Shown here in pieces: positions 37,883 to 43,562 of a stretch of 43,562 bases of DNA (position 1 is the first letter of the stretch; the number at the start of each line of letters is the position of its first letter). The DNA comes from an uncultured Gammaproteobacteria bacterium. GTDB taxonomy: Bacteria > Pseudomonadota > Gammaproteobacteria > Magnimaribacterales > TMED112. The position numbers and the translations under genes are program-made. The stretch is taken from assembly GCA_913020145.1 (NCBI GenBank), contig CAJWAI010000006.1, positions 1 through 43,562 of the forward strand, in the 5' to 3' direction. The notes beneath the pieces were generated by a model. That model did not search any database. It saw nothing but the letters and a program-made list of their open reading frames with translations, and was not told the origin of the DNA.

Positions 37883-40480
37883 ATGCATGTAAGGGTTTTT
37901 TTACTTTTATTTTTCTCTATATTTGTCGTAACTCAAGAAGTAGAAGAGGTAATAACGACAGGATCTTTAATAAAAGATATAGAAGTAGATTCTTCCCCTG
38001 TTGAACTTATCACAAAAAACGATTTTGATAATCTTAATATCAATAGCGTTGCAGAAATTAGCAAATACTTAACCAGTTCATCAGGCTCTCATTTTCAAAC
38101 GAATGCATTAGATGGTGTAGACCAGGGCATGTCAAATATAACTCTTAGAGGCCTTGATCATGCTTCTACGCTAGTTTTAATTAATTCTAAAAGACACACT
38201 TTTTCTGGAACCACATCACAAGAAGGTGAAGGTTACATTGATACCAATATTATTCCTGTTATAGCTTTTGAAAAAGTTGAAATCTTAAAAGAAGGAGCAA
38301 CATCTTTGTATGGCTCTGATGCGGTAGCTGGAGTAATTAACTTTTTTACTTATAAAGACTTTGAGGGTTTTAAATTAAAGTTTGGTGAGCAAGGCACTAC
38401 TAACTATGATAGCAAAGAGACGAATGTAGGATTCTTATATGGCGCAAAAAATTGGAACACTAATTTAGTAATAGCTTATGATCAGCTTGAGAAAAAACCA
38501 CTTTCTGCAAATGAGATACCTAGAATTGCTGAGTTAGGCTTAAGTCTTTTAGGTAACAGTTTTATTGTTTCAGCGGACGATGAAATTGATGAAGGTTTAT
38601 ATGCTGGAACTTACATAGAAGGTCAAATAGTACCAGATCCCAATTGTGCAGAAAATGGTGGTAGATTGTCTGGTGGATTTTGTAGATTTTTGTATGGAAC
38701 AAGATTCAACATTGTTAATGATGAAGATCATCAAAAATTCTATTTTAGTTTATCTAATAAGTATCATGAACTTACAGCTATATCATCCAATATTAAGGTA
38801 AATGATAATCCTCAATCACCTTCCTATCCGGCCCTTTCCTTTCTAACTAGATCAATACAGCCAGGGGAGGCAGGTAGTCCATTTAATGTACCAGTTAGAT
38901 GGTATGGACGTCCTTTAGGAGGATTATTTCCTTCTCCATTGTCTCCAAAAGATATTACTCAACATCATATAAATTACACATATACAAACATTATTGATGA
39001 TTATGATATTGAATTTTCTATAACTAATAGTGAGCATGAGAATGTACACAATAGGCCAGATTTTGTTAACTCAAGATTCTTGGATGCTATTCAAGGTAAT
39101 GGCGGACCAAATGGCAACTTATTTTGGAATGTTTTTAATCCAAGAGAGAATAGCAGAGAGTTAACAAACTATTTGCAAGGTGCAGAAAAATCAAACAAGA
39201 AGGGCGGATTAACAACCTTAGATTTTCTTGCCAGTTCTAAATATTCTGAGATATCTTTCGTAGTTGGTGCTCAAATAAGCAATGAACAACTAAATGTCGT
39301 ATTTAATGAGCTTGCACAGGTTGAATACGATAATGATGGAAAACTAACAAAAACTGCAGACCTATTCTTTCTTGGTGGCGGTCGGAACATATCTAAAAGC
39401 AGAGATAAATTTGCATTATTTATTGAAGCAGAAAGAGAATTTTTTGATGTGTTAGATTTAAGGTTAGCAATGCGATATGAGGACTATAGTAATGATTCTT
39501 CATTTGACCCCAAGCTTTCACTAAAGTATCAACCTAATGAAAAAATTTCTCTAAGAGCTTCACGAGGAACTTCGTTTAGCATGCCATCTATGGCGCAGAT
39601 GTTCCCAAGTGACGTAAATCTAGGAAGCGTTTCAGATGGCGATAATGGTGGAGTATATGTAAGACAAGCTAAATTAGGTAACCCAGACCTCAAGCCAGGC
39701 ATATCTACTAATAGTAATTTTGGTTTTATTTTTAATGATGATATTCAAAAATTTACTCTAGATTATTGGAAGATTGATTTTGAGGATCGAATAGTTCTGC
39801 AAAGTCCACAAGCACTATTGGATCAGGATCCAAATGGTTCAAGTATTACGCGAAATGATATTGGAGATCTAATTGGAATAACCACAACCTATTTTAATGA
39901 AGAATCTACAATGGTTAGCGGTATAGATTTTGAATATAAAAGATTCTTTGATTTAAAGAACTATGGAGAATTAGATTTCACAATAAGAGGGACCAATTTA
40001 ATTGAGTTTTTAACTCCAGACCGTAACGACATTACTTGCTTAGCTTTGGATTGCTTACAATTAATTGATCGTGTAGGTAAATTTAATTTTGACGCTCATA
40101 CTCATGCCTTGCCAGAAAATCGCATTAATACTTTCATAAATTGGAAATTTAATAATTATATTTTCGGCATAAATACTAGATATATCGATGGTTATAAGAA
40201 TAACAAACCCATTCCACAGGCATCTATTGATAGAGGTTATAGTAATGAAATTGACTCATCACTTTTATTTGATTTGTCTGTAGATTTGCCTTTATCAGAT
40301 TTATTTAGGATCAACACAATCGATGGCGATTATGAATTAAAAACTAACTTTGCAATAATTAATTTATTTGATGAAGATGCTCCAAGATTATATGATGCAC
40401 CTGACTTTAGTTTTGATACTAGAGTACATGACCCAAGAGGCAGAATGTTAAGTATTCAATTTGAAATAGCTAGAAAATGA
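37883..40480 (+). CDS. TonB-dependent outer membrane receptor
   Basis: Plug: EEVITTGSLIKDIEVDSSPVELITKNDF, NITLRGLDHASTLVLINSKRHTFSG, VEILKEGATSLYGSDAVAGVINFFT; beta-barrel C-terminus. Confidence 0.92.
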   Translation: MHVRVFLLLFFSIFVVTQEVEEVITTGSLIKDIEVDSSPVELITKNDFDNLNINSVAEISKYLTSSSGSHFQTNALDGVDQGMSNITLRGLDHASTLVLINSKRHTFSGTTSQEGEGYIDTNIIPVIAFEKVEILKEGATSLYGSDAVAGVINFFTYKDFEGFKLKFGEQGTTNYDSKETNVGFLYGAKNWNTNLVIAYDQLEKKPLSANEIPRIAELGLSLLGNSFIVSADDEIDEGLYAGTYIEGQIVPDPNCAENGGRLSGGFCRFLYGTRFNIVNDEDHQKFYFSLSNKYHELTAISSNIKVNDNPQSPSYPALSFLTRSIQPGEAGSPFNVPVRWYGRPLGGLFPSPLSPKDITQHHINYTYTNIIDDYDIEFSITNSEHENVHNRPDFVNSRFLDAIQGNGGPNGNLFWNVFNPRENSRELTNYLQGAEKSNKKGGLTTLDFLASSKYSEISFVVGAQISNEQLNVVFNELAQVEYDNDGKLTKTADLFFLGGGRNISKSRDKFALFIEAEREFFDVLDLRLAMRYEDYSNDSSFDPKLSLKYQPNEKISLRASRGTSFSMPSMAQMFPSDVNLGSVSDGDNGGVYVRQAKLGNPDLKPGISTNSNFGFIFNDDIQKFTLDYWKIDFEDRIVLQSPQALLDQDPNGSSITRNDIGDLIGITTTYFNEESTMVSGIDFEYKRFFDLKNYGELDFTIRGTNLIEFLTPDRNDITCLALDCLQLIDRVGKFNFDAHTHALPENRINTFINWKFNNYIFGINTRYIDGYKNNKPIPQASIDRGYSNEIDSSLLFDLSVDLPLSDLFRINTIDGDYELKTNFAIINLFDEDAPRLYDAPDFSFDTRVHDPRGRMLSIQFEIARK

Positions 40481-41292
40481 AGAATTTTTTTAAATGTTTT
40501 TTTCTCTTCTTTAGTACTTTGATTTCCGCTGAAATTAAAGAACATCAAGGTATACTTGCTACCCTTTATGTACAAGATTCTGCTGAATATTATGCTAACT
40601 CGATCAACGTATATAGATCTGCAATTGATAAGCTTCCCTCAGTTCTATCTGATAACAAAATTTCAGCTGCAATCGAGCAAACTGAAGGTTTTCAAGATAA
40701 ACCTCCTGCCGTAATTTTAGATGTAGACCAAACTGTCCTTGATAACATTGCCTACCAAGCAAGGCTAATTAAAACTAGAACTTACTATCCAGAGGGATGG
40801 GATGCATGGTGTATGGAAGAACAAGCAGACTATATACCTGGTGTGAAAGATTTCTTAGATTATGCAACTGAATTAGGAGTTGCAATATTCTTTGTTACGA
40901 ACAGAACAGCAAACGTAGAAGAAGCTACAAAAAACAATCTTGAAAAACTAGGCTTTATTTTTAAAGAGGATAGAGATCAACTTTTAATGAAGGGAGAAAA
41001 AGGTTGGGGATCAAATAAAAATTCAAGAAGAGCTTTAATTGCTGAAGACTACAGGATAGTAATGATGTTTGGGGATAATCTTGGAGATTTTGTTGATGGC
41101 AGTGATAACAAAAATTCTTCAGACCATAGAATGACAGTTACTAAAAAATATAAAGAAATGTGGGGCCAATATTGGTTTATGCTACCGAACCCTAATTATG
41201 GTGACTGGGAAAATTCTGTAATCAATTTTAAATATAGCATTCCAAAAGACGAACAGCTTCAGATTAAAATAGATGCTTTAGATACAAAATGA
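40477..41292 (+). CDS. e(P4)/class C acid phosphatase-like HAD-IIIB 5'-nucleotidase family protein
   Basis: Signal peptide; AVILDVDQTVLDNIAYQARL, WDAWCMEEQADYIPGVKDFLDYATELGVAIFFVTNR, MMFGDNLGDF. Confidence 0.88.
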   Translation: MKNFFKCFFLFFSTLISAEIKEHQGILATLYVQDSAEYYANSINVYRSAIDKLPSVLSDNKISAAIEQTEGFQDKPPAVILDVDQTVLDNIAYQARLIKTRTYYPEGWDAWCMEEQADYIPGVKDFLDYATELGVAIFFVTNRTANVEEATKNNLEKLGFIFKEDRDQLLMKGEKGWGSNKNSRRALIAEDYRIVMMFGDNLGDFVDGSDNKNSSDHRMTVTKKYKEMWGQYWFMLPNPNYGDWENSVINFKYSIPKDEQLQIKIDALDTK

Positions 41293-42563
41293 AGTCATCA
41301 TTAAAATATTTCGATAGAAATACTATATTCTCAGGGCTATTCTTTTTCTTTGTACTCTTTTCACTATTCATAATGCGACCATTTAGAGGCGCAATTACAG
41401 CACAAATTGGAACAGCAGACTTAACTTATTTTTTATTTATTGTTGTTTTAGTTATGTTATTCGCCAATCAGATTTATTCTGTTTTGGTCTCGAGAATTAA
41501 AGAATCACGACTAGTAGCCTATGTCTATGGTTTTTTCATAGTTAACCTGCTCATATATGCTGGCCTGAATTATTATTTGCCAGAAAGCTATGTTTTAGGA
41601 GCTAGTTTTTATGTTTGGTATAACATATTTAATTTCTTCATAGTTTCAGTCTTTTGGGCACGAACAGTTAATTCTTTTAACTATAAAGAAGGTAAAAAAT
41701 ATTTTGGAATAATAAGTGCATTTGGTTCATTGGGGGCCTGGGTTGCTACACAGACTGTTTTATTGTTTTTATCGGATAAATTCTTCCTTGCCATGATTTT
41801 AGGATGTCTAAGCCTTATGTTAGCTATTTATTTTTCTACAAAAACATCATTATCTAGTAGAAGTTTAATCCAAGAAAGAAAAGATTCTTTCTTCCGAGAT
41901 TTAACAGAACAATTTAGACAAATTAAATCAAATCCTTTAGTCAGACAATTGTTGTCTTATGTTTTTATCTGGACTTGTTTATCTACAGCTCTTTACTTTT
42001 TTAGTATAGAAATAGTGAGTAGCGTGAGTTCAGACCGAGTAGTACAAACACAACTTTTTGCTCAAGCTGATGCTATAGCTATTCCATTGACTCTTTTTAC
42101 TCAGATATTCTTAACTAGATTCTTGTTGCAGAGTAAATTTTTTGGAATTAGTTTCGTGCTTATCTTCTATGGAGCAATATACGGAATAGGCTTTATTTTA
42201 ATGTTTGGATATTTTTCTGGATTATTCTTAGCTAGTTCAGGCGCTTTACTATTTCTAATTATTCAAGCTTTAGTTCGACCTTACGAGTATGCAATCAACA
42301 AACCTGCTAGAGAGGCTGTTTATACTACACTAAAGAAATCTGAAAAATATAAGTCAACAGTGTTTATTGATACTTTTATGAACAGATTCGGGGATGCATC
42401 AGGAGGTTTGTTATTTAACTCTTTATTATTCATAGGACTTTCTATATCCATTGCTCCACTAGCTATAATCCCGCTTGCAATTTACTTATCGACAGTTGGT
42501 AATGGAATTGCTCAAGGTATCAATAAAGCAAAATCTTTCACAATTTTTACAAAAAAATCTTGA
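41289..42563 (+). CDS. multi-TM MFS carrier related to the NTT/ATP:ADP-antiporter-like group
   Basis: MRPFRGAITAQIG, SFYVWYNIFNFFIVSVFWARTVNSFNYKEGKKYFGIISAFGSLGAW, NKPAREAVYTTLKKSEKYKSTVFIDTFMNRFGDASGG. Confidence 0.75.
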   Translation: MKSSLKYFDRNTIFSGLFFFFVLFSLFIMRPFRGAITAQIGTADLTYFLFIVVLVMLFANQIYSVLVSRIKESRLVAYVYGFFIVNLLIYAGLNYYLPESYVLGASFYVWYNIFNFFIVSVFWARTVNSFNYKEGKKYFGIISAFGSLGAWVATQTVLLFLSDKFFLAMILGCLSLMLAIYFSTKTSLSSRSLIQERKDSFFRDLTEQFRQIKSNPLVRQLLSYVFIWTCLSTALYFFSIEIVSSVSSDRVVQTQLFAQADAIAIPLTLFTQIFLTRFLLQSKFFGISFVLIFYGAIYGIGFILMFGYFSGLFLASSGALLFLIIQALVRPYEYAINKPAREAVYTTLKKSEKYKSTVFIDTFMNRFGDASGGLLFNSLLFIGLSISIAPLAIIPLAIYLSTVGNGIAQGINKAKSFTIFTKKS

Positions 42564-42603
42564 ATATTTTTTTTTAGTACATAAAATATCTTCTTTTAGA
42601 AAT

Positions 42604-43008
42604 ATGCTTACAAAACAAAAAATAATAAAAGCTCCTAAAAAGAATTACATGAATAAGGAGCAACTGGAATTCTTCCAAAGTCATCTTGTAGATCTTAAGA
42701 AAGAAACTTTAACTCGTATTGGAGATGCTAAAGAAAGATTAAGCAACCCTCCATCATTGAGCGATGAAGTAGATAGAGCTCAACATGAAATTGACTCAAT
42801 GTTATTTTTAAAAATAGTTGAAAGAGAATCAAAGTTACTTCCAAAGATTGATAAAGCTATTTTGAGAATTAAAGCAGGTGACTATGGTTATTGCGTTGAG
42901 ACTGGAGAGCCAATCGGTATAGAAAGGTTAATATCAAGACCTACAGCTGAGTTCTGCGCAGAAGTTAAAACTGTAAACGAAGAAAAAGAAAAGCATTTCA
43001 TCGATTAA
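42604..43008 (+). CDS. dksA: DksA/TraR-family regulator with incomplete zinc-finger cysteines
   Basis: ERLSNPPSLSDEVDRAQHEID, KAILRIKAGDYGYCVETGEPIGIERLISRPTAEFCAEVKT; start moved to ATG at 42604 (42649 also possible). Confidence 0.9.
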   Translation: MLTKQKIIKAPKKNYMNKEQLEFFQSHLVDLKKETLTRIGDAKERLSNPPSLSDEVDRAQHEIDSMLFLKIVERESKLLPKIDKAILRIKAGDYGYCVETGEPIGIERLISRPTAEFCAEVKTVNEEKEKHFID

Positions 43009-43058
43009 TTTCATAAAGTCGAACAAAAACACTATTTTGCTTATAATCATTTGAATAT

Positions 43059-43496
43059 ATGAGTTTATTTAATAAAGCAGTTGGCTCAATTTCAGAAACC
43101 AGGATGGGGGTCTTGTCTGAATGGTCATTAAGATTAGCGTTAGCATTCTTATTTTTTAACCATGGACTACCAAAAATAGAAGCACTTATTTCAGCTCCAG
43201 GTGAACCCTTCTCTTACATATTGCCAATGACTTTTTTTGGTGATTTTGCATTAATTTCTAGTTATTTGGTCACTATTTCAGAGCTAGTTTTGATCCCTTT
43301 ATTTATCATTATTGGTGGATTTAGTTTAATCGGATCAAATGCTAAAGCAATTTCTACTTTAGGTGGATTAATTGGTGTTTGCACTATGCTAATAATAATT
43401 TTCTTTTTCCATTTTGGTGTAAAGGAAGAGGGCATATTAGAGGTAAAATATCAATTATCACTTTTAGCTATGTCACTCTACTTTTTGTTTAAGTAG
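43059..43496 (+). CDS. DoxX family membrane protein
   Basis: LRLALAFLFFNHGLPKIEAL; four TM helices. Confidence 0.8.
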   Translation: MSLFNKAVGSISETRMGVLSEWSLRLALAFLFFNHGLPKIEALISAPGEPFSYILPMTFFGDFALISSYLVTISELVLIPLFIIIGGFSLIGSNAKAISTLGGLIGVCTMLIIIFFFHFGVKEEGILEVKYQLSLLAMSLYFLFK

Positions 43497-43537
43497 TTGT
43501 AATTTGCATCATACATATTTATTATTTGTTTTCTTGT

Positions 43538-43562
43538 GGGGCTATAGCTCAGCTGGGAGAGC
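43538..43562 (+). tRNA. tRNA-Ala (5' part only, truncated by window end)
   Basis: GGGGCTATAGCTCAGCTGGGAGAGC matches the canonical bacterial tRNA-Ala 5' half; anticodon not in window. Confidence 0.8.

Overview
This is a gene-dense, AT-rich chromosomal window from a streamlined gammaproteobacterium. Gene content and synteny (rph-pyrE, rpsU|tsaD, pepP-ubiH, tyrS|mepM-anmK|erpA, a hemG-type protoporphyrinogen oxidase) resemble marine SAR86-like lineages, but that taxonomy is inference. Most of the window (about 0.4-33 kb) is housekeeping: recG, yicC, gmk, rpoZ, spoT, pyrB, pyrE, rph, rpsU, tsaD, folB/folK, pepP, ubiH-like, maf, rpmB, dut, rpmE2, priA, tsaE, a deoxynucleoside kinase, pcnB-like, an adenosine-kinase-like gene, hemL, a thiE-like gene, hemG, erpA, anmK, an M23 peptidase and tyrS. 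From about 33 kb onward it is more accessory: tRNA-Ile(GAU), a purple-acid-phosphatase-like protein with a PAS-like insertion, a secreted CIA30-like protein, and a His/Asp/Glu-rich ZnuD-like TonB receptor preceded by a small protein. These are followed by a three-gene cassette with ATGA overlaps (TonB receptor + e(P4)-like acid phosphatase + NTT/MFS-type carrier), then a Cys-depleted DksA, DoxX and the start of a tRNA-Ala. The best candidates for something under-described are: (1) the receptor-phosphatase-carrier cassette; (2) the tandem amidohydrolase pair in which the second has lost the metal-ligand motifs; (3) a pyrE-coupled single lumazine-binding-domain-like small protein; (4) the PAS-like insertion in the phosphatase; (5) systematic 3' overlap of convergent genes; (6) an unlisted 57-aa coiled-coil ORF upstream of pepP. 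No CRISPR arrays, transposases, integrases or phage genes were seen.
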